DNA of 64,000 nt from Mytilus trossulus (lineage: Eukaryota; Mollusca; Bivalvia; Mytilida; Mytilidae). Under the pieces are notes generated by a model. The model saw nothing but the letters and a program-made list of their open reading frames with translations. It had not been told where the DNA came from and searched no databases. A program made the translations under genes and the position numbers. Below are positions 32,795 to 43,482 of this stretch, piece by piece. Numbering within the stretch: the first letter of the stretch is position 1; the number at the start of each line of letters is the position of its first letter. The stretch covers positions 53,159,144 to 53,223,143 of the forward strand of contig NC_086380.1 in the NCBI RefSeq assembly GCF_036588685.1. Direction: 5' to 3'.

Positions 32795-34160
32795 ATCGAA
32801 TAACTAAATGAATGTAGTTTTATTCTGTAAATAAACTTTGTAAATTTGCTTTTTGATAAGTATCACATGTACATACTTTGGATCTCGGTCATATGTTACG
32901 TGTGAACTAGTGCACTTAAATAAATGTTATCTCTCAATTGAAAATGTGTCAAATACTGGTTTGTCCTCACGATGATTAATTTGATATACACAATTACCGA
33001 CTTTTCTGAAAGTTATTAAGTTTGTGGATTTTTCACTTTCACATATATCATGTATATAAAGATTTCGTGATGGATATCGATATCCAAGAATAATCCAAAA
33101 CAAAAACTCTCAACTGAAATGGCAAAACTGAAACCTAGAACTCATAAAACGAATGGAAAACATTGGTACAGTCATTTCCTTATATAGAAAATGGAAACTT
33201 AAACCTGGTTTATAGCTATTTGAACCTCTCACTTGTATGCCAGTCGTTGTATAGAATACCATTATATTGACGAAAATTTGAAAGCACAAAACACATACAG
33301 AAGTTAGAATGTAAAAAATTTGGGACAGCAGTCAATATTGTGTTATGGTATTAATCACTATGAAATCAAATAACTTTTTCAACAAAGAAAAACATAATGG
33401 CATATTAACACTCTATAGACAAGGATAATCAACTTAGTTGTATTACCACAAAAGTTTAACACTACAAATGGACTAACGCATTTGTAACGGTAAAGGTTAA
33501 AAATATAAAAGAACAAAAATATAACACTTTATTTTTAGATGACAAACAAAGTCAGTAGTTAGAATATATTCTGCAAGGCCAACAAATATACTTTGAAGTC
33601 GATACGGAATGTCTAAAAAAAAAAAAGGTCTTGGTATTATTTTCAAAAAAGGTCGAAACGTTATTTAACATATTATTGGTTCATCAACGTTTTGTAAAGA
33701 TTTGGTGCCAGCTGTAAGCTCTTGAATACCGATTAAATGAGAAGTATATTGTTTATAATGGTTGTTATATTTTCACATTCACTGAGCGGTGTAAGGAAAC
33801 TATTTGTCTTCATTACTGAAATATCGTTCTCAGCAAATGGTCGGTCGACATTTGATTACGAAGTTACATGTTTTTATCTCTTCTAAATATCCTATTGTTA
33901 CGTAATGAAAAAAGCGACCATGCATGGTGACGTTACATATAAAGAGGACGACTTTATGGAAATGTTTGAAAAAGAAGAACAAAAATCATCAAAGAAACCG
34001 ATATCGAATTTAACTGTTGCGAGTTGAGAAATATCCCACTTGTTGCAGTGATATAATCTATATATCCCATATGCAGATGTATATTGCTTCTAAAATTGGG
34101 AAAAAAAGTAAAATCACAAAAATACTGAACTCCAAGGAAAACTCAATCGGAAAGTGCCTA
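32795..34160. other. Intergenic stretch
   Basis: No gene seen. About 33100-33250 (ACTGAAATGGCAAAACTGAA, ACGAATGGAAAACATTGG, GTAGAAAATGG-like) is a decayed R4 repeat; another R4 piece is at 34120-34165 (ATACTGAACTCCAAGGAAAA). Confidence 0.5.
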
Positions 34161-34165
34161 ATTAG

Positions 34166-34733
34166 TTATCAAAAGTACCAGGATTATAATTTTTTTATAC
34201 GCCAGACGCGCGTTTCGTCTACATAAGACTCATCAGTGACGCTCAGATCGAAAAAGTTCAAAAGCCAAACAAATACAAAGTTGAAGAGCATTGAGGACCC
34301 AAAATTCCAAAAAGTTGTGCCAAATACGTCTAAGGTAATCTACTCCTGGGGTAAGAAAATCCTTAGTATTTCGTAAAATTCAAAGTTTTGTAAACAGAAA
34401 ATTTATAAAAATGACCATGTAATTGATATTCATGTCAACACCGAAGTGCTGACTACTGGGCTGGTGATACCCTCGGGGACGAAACGTCCACCAGCATGGC
34501 AATATCAAATGACAAAACACATCAAACGAATGAACAACATCTGTCATATTCCTTACTTGGTGCAGGCATCTTAAAATGTAGAAAATGGTTGATTGAATCG
34601 GGTTTTTATCGCATTTTACAACAGTCTCGTCGAATTCGTAATTTCTAAGTTCAACGCGTTCACTGATGAGTCTTATATAGACAAAACGCGCGTCTGGCGT
34701 ATAAAATTATAATCCTGGTACTTTTGATAACTA
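34166..34733. mobile_element. MITE with ~75-bp terminal inverted repeats, mixed with an R4 repeat
   Basis: The left end AGTTATCAAAAGTACCAGGATTATAAT..ATACGCCAGACGCGCGTTT..ACTCATCAGTGACGCT is mirrored at the right by CACTGATGAGTCTTATATAGACAAAACGCGCGTCTGGCGTAT..ATTATAATCCTGGTACTTTTGATAACT. Interior: CAAAAAGTTGTGCCAAATACG and CTGGTGATACCCTCGGGGACG. From about 34495 an R4 repeat follows (AAAACACATCAAACGAATGA, TCATATTCCTTACTTGGTGC). Since R4 also flanks the left end, insertions are nested here. Fragments of the MITE lie at 1140, 2340, 11860 and 42160. Confidence 0.75.
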
Positions 34734-36117
34734 TCTTCTTTGCCATAGATTCTGGTAATAAGTTGACCACGTATGTCAAATTATATGTCTGTTTATATTT
34801 ATCGTGTAGAGACGATTGATAATTCACAGCTCTTTTTTTGGTTTTTCAACTTTTGAATTCAACGTTTCATCCGAAACCTGATTATTTTGAAATATTCTGA
34901 CATAGTGTTCAGTTTTTCTCTATCAGCCAATGCTATGGTGTATTCCTCAATATTATCCATTACTACATGTACTATTTTGATGTCAAAGTGTGCTTTAATT
35001 ATTCTTTCAAATCATGGTCCTGCAATGCTTGCTTATAGTTTATTGCTACTGTGTAGATGTTACTGAAGGATACGATAAGAACAGAATGGTTTTGAAAATA
35101 CAATGGCATTTAAGATCTTAACTCCGTGTGAGGAAAAAAAATGAAAAAATCAAATCCTTTATTTGAAAAATGAACTTAGAGTAATGTCATTTTCATATCT
35201 TGTAAATGTTCCGACCTTAAAGGTTCAAAAATACGGAAAGGGACAAAATTACAAATGATAAGATGTTTACGTTAAGGCCAAACCATTCTCTAATAAATTA
35301 TCAAAAATTATGCACTCTCTGATGACTTTTTTTTAAAGAAGATAATTTTATGTAATGATTGTCATTGAGACATCTCAAATTAAATATCGTGTCATTAAAG
35401 AAAGAGTTTCTTCAGGTACCAAGCTTTTTTGTCAAAAATATGGAAAGTGTGAAAATTATAGATTAATATGAAAACCACATTTAGCGATTTATATTGAGTC
35501 TTTTTAATGAATTGATAGTCCAGAGACCTCAATTTATTGTGTTGCTGTGAAAAAAACCAGGTACAAACTTAGACCTAAAAGTGTAAACAACATCAATTCT
35601 AGGATTTCAATAACAACATGTATTTCTATGTCGAAAATCAATCCCAGAACTAATTTCAGCCTTTGAATAGAATTGATTGATAAATAAATGACGCTGATTT
35701 TACCAAAAAATAGTATATATCTTTTATAATAAGTTAACTATATATGTAGGTCATCGTACGGCTTTAATTTATCAATTAACAAAACACCATACCACATAAC
35801 CATATGTGAAAGACCCTCACACGAGATATCAACGTCTTGATAAATTTACAAAACAATAGACAAAACGTATATGATAAACAGTAACAACGAAAAATCAATG
35901 ACTATGGAAAGACATTTTCAGAAAAATTCATAACCAAATTACGACAACACCTTCTGAAACATGAGCATCTCATGCAACATAGTGTGGTTTAAAGTCACGT
36001 CTTCATAAAAAAAAAAAAACAAAAAAAAAAAAACTCGATGATTGATTTTGAAAAAAAAACAAAAAATCATGAGATATTGTTACATCAACAAAACATTATA
36101 AGTTATATGGTTTGCTA
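34734..36117. other. Intergenic stretch
   Basis: AT-rich. A/C-only run near 36007-36033. No gene or RNA gene seen. Confidence 0.45.
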
Positions 36118-36240
36118 CTGACCCCCTACGGATCCATAGAGGGTTAGTAAAATCCATAGGGGGTGAGGCCGTAGGCCGAGTCCCCTATAGATTTTACTAA
36201 CCCTCTATGGATCCGTAGGGGGTCAGTAGCGAACCGTATA
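36118..36240. repeat. Long palindrome at the left end of the tyrosine-recombinase element
   Basis: Two ~52-bp arms: CTGACCCCCTACGGATCCATAGAGGGTTAGTAAAATC.ATAGGGG and its near-perfect complement, CCCCTATAGATTTTACTAACCCTCTATGGATCCGTAGGGGGTCAG, around a short loop with GGCCGTAGGCC. Within each arm CCCCCTAcgga.ccaTAGaGGG is itself a small palindrome. The same GACCCCCTACGG motif recurs beyond the other side of the gene at 38503. Confidence 0.9.
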
Positions 36241-36378
36241 ACGAATTTATCGCACTGAGAGCGTTTTGTGTCAAGTTTAGTATAAAATATCAAATTAATA
36301 ACAATAACAATAGGAATTTATTAACACCTTTTCTTACAAGTATTTAAAGTATTTTCTAGTATGAATTTGGAAAGTAAG

Positions 36379-38286
36379 TCATTTGTTCAATGTTAGATTT
36401 TGAATGATTGTCACTTTACATTTGTGAAATAATTGAGGACCGGCAGCTTGTCTTGTGTTGCTAACATTTATTGATGATGCATTATAATCAAAGTCTCCTA
36501 ATATAGCGTTCAAATCAAATCCTTCGACATCGGAATGCAAAGTCTGTGGAGTGTCTGCTTCAATAAGAGCAGGTGCCATAGATCCATTTACAGTAAGTAC
36601 TAATCTTGTGGGAGGTGCTGTTAGTGCTTGTCTTATAGGAGGTGCTAGTAAAGCCGCTATCTGGGCGGGCACAGCTCCCATAGTTACTCCCAGAGCTTGT
36701 CCCATTTCTAACTTTTCTTGCGTGTCTACCCGTTGATAAACGGAAAGAGATTGTACGGATTTGTGACCGGTAACAGACATTATCTGAGCATCATTAAATT
36801 TATTTTTTGACAAAATTGAAGCTCCTGTTGCTCTGATTGAATGATTTGTGTATTTCTGGCTAAGTTTACATGACAAACTCAAGTCACTCATAAATGTTTT
36901 TAGTTTTTTCTCTCCAACAGGTGCGTTGTAATACCATATTTCGTTGTCATCATCAACAAAACAATCCCTTGGACGCTGCCACAATCTGAAAATTTTAAAA
37001 TGAAGAATGAAATGAAGAATTAACATTAAAAAAATCTGTTTTTTCTCTACCTTTAGAGTAATTATTACACATGCGATCTTAAATACACTTTGAGTGGATT
37101 TTTTTCAGCTTTTTTTTATACCAATGATGTTTCATATTTTTGTTGTTTTTGGTCCTTATGATTTTGTTTAAAATTGTTTGAAGATTGTAGCTTTTTTTTT
37201 GCTAGATTTACTTACCTATCACAATCAGGATGCAGTTTGTCTGTATATTTTATAAAGGAATTCACTGGACAATACACTGAGCCTGGAATACAAAATTCTA
37301 TATGATGTAGATCTAGGTATAGTAAAAATATACATTTTCAAAGTATACTAACATTGAGAAAATGTTGATATTTTTTTTTGTGCTGCAGTTATTGACAAGT
37401 AAAAAAACAAACCATACCATGCTTTTTTAAAGATATTTATAGATTGATTGTCTGTGAATAATCAGGTTACATTTTTATTTTGTGTTTGTTTTGGGATTAA
37501 GTCTCTTCAACTTACCAATAATTCTGAGGTTATTCTTAATAAAAAAAATGGGGTGAATGATTCATGTATAACTAACCTAGTCTGATAATTATAAAATATA
37601 TAAACTAATGTACCTGTAGCTTCTGGCATGACCCCACTCGTTGTCTCCTTGTCATTTCCTCTATGGTTTTTGGTTAATTCATCTAAAATCTTTTCGATGT
37701 ATCTCATTCCAGTATCTGGGTCTGTTTTCAGAGCAAAGGTTGACTTGGTCATTGTATGCATATTTTCTGCACCTCGTCGACAAAAGTACAGTCTTATATC
37801 ATACTGGACTTTATTAAATAGTCCTGTGGGGGTATGTGTAGAAAAATAAACTGACTTGTATAGCTTGTCAGATTCCTGTATTATTGGATAGTGTTGTACG
37901 TTTCCCTTTCCAGCTTGTTTAAGTTCGGCCCTCGCAGCGTCGAAGCTCATGTTTGCATATCGGAAAGCTGTATCTTTTATAATGTCAAATACCTTATTGT
38001 TCGGAGGTGCTTTAAGGTGGCGATTTAAGCCATGTCGAATAGATTCCAAGGAAGAGGTTTTATACATTGAACCATCTATTTTTCTAACATCAAGGTAGAA
38101 ATGAGACAACGCTTCATCCAAACGTTGTGTTGTAAAGCTTTCAAAGTCCGCTTCATGGTTTTTACTGGTAAGATATTCCTTGAACAATTTTGCAGATAGG
38201 GTGTTACTCTTTTGTGTCTTGTCGGCGTGAATGTTCCGTCTTTTATCGTCAATGTCCTGACGTGTTGACGTCCCGAATCTCTCCAT
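36379..38286 (-). CDS. Crypton-type tyrosine recombinase (DUF3504 family), three exons, intact
   Basis: Minus strand, exons 37614-38286, 37216-37282 and 36379-36985. All have GT/AG borders and compatible phases, giving 448 residues. The N-terminal part (KSNTLSAKLFKEYLTSKN, LDEALSHFYLDVRKIDG, SSLESIRHGLNRHL) is the SAM-like DNA-binding region seen in Crypton-derived proteins (KCTD1, QRICH1, ZMYM relatives). Catalytic set: Arg in YFCRRGAENM, then TNHSIRATGAS (H-x-x-R), MSVTGHKSVQS (GH) and LSVYQR (candidate nucleophile Tyr). A linker CPVNSFIKYTDKLHPDCDR lies between. The C-terminal ~100 residues are low-complexity with Ala/Pro. The family cuts and joins DNA through a 3'-phosphotyrosine. No stop or frame break is visible, so it may be active or domesticated. 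Confidence 0.85.
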
Positions 38287-38305
38287 TTTGTTGCAGACGA
38301 AAATA

Positions 38306-38313
38306 TGACGTCA
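38306..38313. promoter_or_regulatory. CRE-like site TGACGTCA upstream of the recombinase start
   Basis: A full CREB/ATF palindrome, 20 bp upstream of the start codon on the minus strand. Whether it is a promoter site is inference from position. Confidence 0.35.
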
Positions 38314-38499
38314 CATGTTGTTTGCAATGGGAGATAACTTCTTTAAAGGGCTGATTTTGTATACTGATCAACGGGGGACAACTCCCAAATAATTAATTGA
38401 ATCGATAAGGTTTGCGTTTAACAAATGTACCGTTTTGAAAATTCGAAGCGGCACATACGTCATCTTCCATCGCCGCCATGACACCCCATATGAATTCTA

Positions 38500-38530
38500 T
38501 TGACCCCCTACGGGCCCATAGGGGGTCACC
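38500..38530. repeat. Short palindrome at the right side of the recombinase element
   Basis: TGACCCCCTACGGGCCCATAGGGGGTCA is a hairpin with 10-bp arms that shares the GACCCCCTACGG motif with 36118-36240. Confidence 0.85.
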
Positions 38531-38639
38531 ACGTGACGGCGTTAACCCAATCACAATGTGACTATTTACTCGAGGTGCGATAATACAATAGAAAGAAACA
38601 GTACAGGACAATCTAGGATAATTATAAACATACATGTAT

Positions 38640-40105
38640 TATATTTAAAAATATGTCCCAAATAAAATGAATAACAAACAGTTCTACTCGTAGTGACTTC
38701 AAAATTAAAGCACATTAGCATCTACATTTAAAAAAAAGAATAAACTTACAAGTTTTAACCAAGACAATTTATACCATGCCTCAATGTTTCATTCCATATA
38801 TTATTGATTACCACACGAACAAATATTTCAGATGCTTTGAAATCGACAAGAAAAAACAATAAGAAGTAAAAAATAAAGGATTTTGTTGACTGTGGGCCAA
38901 CATAACAACATTTTATTCGTTGTATACAAAATATTGCAGAAACACTAGATACGTATAGAATCAATACACACATATAATTGACAGATAACCGATATAGTTG
39001 ATACGAATATGAACTTTCTAATCAAATATAAACTATTTGTACAGACAAATAAATATAGATTACGTGACAAAATATTTGTAGTTCAATCAATTAAATATGC
39101 AAGTGGGTTAAAATTTCGATGATGAACAATGAAAAAAAAACAATGAACGACGCATTTTTCTTGAAAAATAAAGTAAATGCCTAACGAGCGGAGGGAAATA
39201 TGTAGACGTTGGGTTTGACTAAAGAAAATAAACCAAAAAAAAACTAATAAACCATACGGAAGCTAGGACTAAAATATAAAATCTATTTTGTTGTACTTAG
39301 TATTAAACTTTCTGCATTTTTGGTGACCAGAGTGTTTACCTTTTGGATTGGTGACTTGGTTGAGAGTTGTTTGCTCTCAATACATTTATTCAACTCCTTT
39401 TTTACCTTAATCTAATGTGGTTTTGTAAGTTTTCAAATGGTTTATAAAGTATTTAAGTAAGCTTGAGTGGTCCGAATAAATATTGACAAAAAATAAGTCC
39501 ATAATGCTGCTGTGGACTGATTTACCATTATAATATTACAAGACAGAATTAAGTACGTCGATGCTAACATAGTTTTTAACAAACATTTCTACGGGTTTTT
39601 TTTTTGGTTTGTAATCCTTAAAAGAGAGCTGTATGACTAGGTTTGAACTACCTTGGACAAAATAGACCTCAACGCTACCTTTCATTTTACAAATGCTGCT
39701 TCCGTGTCAATAAGGAGCACCACCTATAATCATTGAATTACAATCTATATCTCTTTGCTTCCGACCTATTAAAAGTAGCGGTGATCGTACTCGTGAGTAC
39801 CTAAACGAATCATCATAAATACTTTTCTGTTAAGCTTAAAAACTTGAAATATATTTTTGTATGATATATTTGGTGTAATAAAAAAACTTCTGGTAGATAT
39901 CAGGACTGAAAATTTGTATAAAACATTAGATGATTATATGATTATGAAATCAATAATGAATTATAGAAAGACTAGAAGAATGCTTTCTTCACTCCTAAAC
40001 GGTTGATATGTCATACTAACCAGTTCGCATTGTTATCCTATATGATATATGCATTTATCATATATTTAGTACAAAATACAGCTATTTTGTATATCTAATA
40101 AAGGT
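38640..40105. other. Intergenic stretch
   Basis: No gene recognised; AT-rich. The open frame at 38755-38973 on the minus strand is hydrophobic but has no family match that I can see. Confidence 0.45.
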
Positions 40106-40111
40106 TCGTTT

Positions 40112-40745
40112 TCCAGTCTGTATCACCTACCCTGTATCGCATACCCCGTATCGCATGGCTAAACCCGTATCGCATGGTAAAACCCGTATCGCATACCTTT
40201 TTTTTTTTCTTTTTTACATTAAGTCATTTTTTTGGCTCAAGAAAAAATTTCCTCAAAATAGGTAAATTTTTTGAATGACGTCATTGTTTGGTATGTAACG
40301 TCACGAACGTCAAGTTGTCATATTGTATGTGACGTCACGAACATCAAGTTTTCTCAACATATTTTTTTGCACAATAAATGCAACTATAAAAAATACAAAA
40401 TACTCAAATAAATACAATAATAAACAAAATATTTATAAAACAACAGATTGTAAGGTAACCCAGGTGCTTCGTATAAATAATTAAACAGTTATTTTAAGGC
40501 TTCGAAACAAGACAAAAGCAAAACTGAAGGTAACCCAGTGCTATGGATCAGAAAACAGTTCATATAATATAAATAAATACTCTTCTGTTGAAATATATGA
40601 TAACGCGTATAATACATGGCAAAATCCGTATCACATGCCGTATCACCCTCGACCAATATCATCCCTCGGGCCTAAATGCCCTTAGGCTGATATTGATGTC
40701 TCGGGATGATACGACATATGATACGGATTTTGCCATGTATTATCC
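40112..40745. mobile_element. Small element with iterated CCCGTATCGCAT and a long palindrome
   Basis: Left: four iterations of CC(C/T)GTATCGCAT at about 40132-40197, spaced 16-20 bp. Right: 40612-40745 is a ~130-bp palindrome. One arm has ATACATGGCAAAATCCGTATCACAT; the other has ATGATACGGATTTTGCCATGTAT, with a second inner pair AATATCATCCCTCGGGCC / GGCTGATATTGATG..TCGGGATGA. Between them lie two TGACGTCA sites (40276-40283 and 40330-40337) and a GTAACGTCACGAACGTCAAG duplication. No reading frame. Probably non-autonomous. Confidence 0.65.
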
Positions 40746-43365
40746 TCTATGTATCAAAACCAGTTGATAATATTATCAATAAAATCGTGTATTATAATTA
40801 CATAACAAAATTAATGTAAATGTAGTTATAATATAATTTTAAAATATATATATAATTGAAATGTAGTATTAACACGACAAACACACTGTAAAAAAAGAAT
40901 AACATTGAAATAACAGATAACACGTGATAACCTTGGGAATTCCAATTTATCATCAACGGTATGTTTATGCTATCTTCACAAGAGATGTAATGCAATTAAC
41001 ATGCCGTACACTTAATTGGATGAACTATCTTTATAGATGTTTACAAGTTTGTCTTAGAGGTTATTGGAAACACATCCGTCGTACTATGTTATAATTGTCT
41101 TGTACATACTTAACCCAATAATGTTTACTATTTTCGTATCTATCTCAAGTGTGTAAGAAAATACACGTTCTGTTCTTATAAGTAAAGTCTATATAGTTTT
41201 TTAAACAAACGTTGAAGTTTCTATATCAGTTGGAAATATATATCAGAAACAATTAGCTTTGAGAGACATACTGCAATGTTTTATGGTAAGTCATTATCAG
41301 TGTTTATAGTAAACTTGATAAAAATGGCAGTTGTTATCTTATAGTTCTTTTTTTTTTTTTTTGTCGTTTGTGGTTGCACTTCATTGTTTCTGTTGTGTTG
41401 TTTTCCTCTTCAACAGTAGTATATCGCTATTCAAAATTCATAAATTGATTGAGAGAAAAAAATCCAGGTTACAAAATAAAAACGATGGAAACACATCAAC
41501 TTTATAACAAACTAAACCGCGGAAAATACATCAACTACAACAAGACATTAGTTTTACAATATAAAAAGAAAAATGGAGTGTGACTGCTAATGAGACAACT
41601 CTCCACAAAAAAACAAAATGACAAAGAAATTAACAACTATAGGATAACCCATGGCCTTCAACAATGACCAAAGCTTATACCGCATAGTAAGATATATAAC
41701 ATGTTCGTTTAAATGTTCAAAAATTTGTCTGCAAGATATACCTATATCAGTAATGTTTTTCAAAAACATAAATAAAGGCAACAGTAGTATACTGCTTTTC
41801 AAAACTCAATGATAAAAAATAAAATCGGGCATCAAACTAAAACTGAGGGAAACGCATCAAGTACAAGATGAGAGCATCTACACAACATTAAAATGCAACA
41901 CAAACACAGAAACGGACCAATCACTAGACAAAATCTGATGAGAACAACAAATATAACATCAAAACCAAATACATAAGATTGTCGTAAAAAACGTGTATAT
42001 CATCGAGTTAAAAACTAACAGCTTGATTTTAAGTAACTGCATGTACTAACATTATGAAAATACGGTCAACTTATATTTCCATAAGAAAAAGATGTTTCTT
42101 ATAATTCTATCGCAATAAAGAATAAAGAGATGTTCTTCACTGCATAAACTAATCGTAGATTTTATGTGCGCCTGACGTATGGTTCGTCTACAAAACAATC
42201 ATTAGTGATGCTCGAATCGATATTCGGGTGAATAGTCCTTAAATTAGACGATGAGTTGTATTGCTTAAATTTGAGTCATGATAATGTTTCCGTTCATTCA
42301 AGACAAAAGTTAATCTATGTTGCTTTCAAATATTTAAGAAACACAGACAGTAAACAAATATTCCACTCAGGAAGTCTAGGTTGTTGTTTGTGCAATGTTC
42401 TTAGAGGCGTTATTAACGTTTACAATCGCTAATTGCAATTTGTTGATCTTTTATCATTAGTTCAAGGTGTTTCGCGTATCATTAGTTCAAGATGTTTCAC
42501 GAGGTTATTTGGTAATATTAACATCCATCGGTAGGGTAAATCATAATGTGTGTCAAGAAATCGCAGGAATCGTTAAAGTGCCCAAGAAATTTGAAAATCA
42601 AATAATTACATTGATAAATGAAAAAAAATTTACTCAAAATAATCTTTTCATGGATGAATTATAAGAAGATGTATCAAACAGTCCCTTAAAGACACAATAT
42701 ATAAAAATGATAATAAAAGTGGCATTTGAGGTGAGCAGATGCTCTTCAAACAAACATTTCTTTTGTTTAAATACATAAAATAACTTTTTTCTAATTAGAT
42801 GTATATTACTTAAGTTTAAACTTATATTCAGCTTTTATTCTAGATTAAAAAAAATCTTAATTCAAAATGTTACAGTATATTCGGTCGTATATGGACATAG
42901 TTTTCATACTTTGTATTCCATAATATACCATTGTGCATTTATTGTAAAATACCTGAAATATTTCACAGTCGTGTTAATCATAAAAATATTAAAGATAAGT
43001 GCATATAGCGTGTACGTGATAAACCTGCACACAACTGTTGTAATATAATCTTAGTAAAAAAAATTGAAGCCAACACATCCATTGGCATAAATAAAAGCAA
43101 ACGTGTCTCATTGGCAATAATACCACATCTTCGTTTTTATATGTAGAATACCGCTGTTTGACAGTCATAAATCGATTGAGAGAAAACAAATCTAGGTTAC
43201 AAACTTAATCTGACAGAAACACATCAACTATATAAGGAAAACAACTACACAACAGAAACACTAACGTGCAACAAAAACAAAACACCAAAACTAGCTATCT
43301 TCATTTCAATTTTGTTTTAGCATAAATACAGAGACATAATATTTGAATTGTTTATTTCTTTGCAG
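40746..43365. other. Repeat-rich upstream region of the 717-residue gene
   Basis: R5 repeats in reverse at 41375-41545, 41740-41990 and 43145-43315; R1 at 41566-41700; short reverse R1 tail at 43085-43140; MITE fragment near 42160-42240. A splice-donor-like ATG/GTAAGT lies at 41281-41290 and could end a 5' exon of the next gene. A 65-codon frame at 42467-42664 has no recognised domain. Confidence 0.5.
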
Positions 43366-43482
43366 ATGCTAAAAGTGGTAAAAGACTAAAATAGTTCTCA
43401 ACTACGCAACGTGTCAATAACCTTATAATTCAGTTAGCCAGTTAATGCTTTATAAAATACTCAAAGGTGATCATCTTTAGAT
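43366..43482 (+). promoter_or_regulatory. Probable 5' UTR exon part with a good splice acceptor
   Basis: TTTATTTCTTTGCAG at 43351-43365 is a strong acceptor with a polypyrimidine tract. The 117 bases from there to the start codon contain a short upstream frame (ATG CTA ... TAA, 43366-43389). The gene probably has an untranslated first exon further left. Confidence 0.45.
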
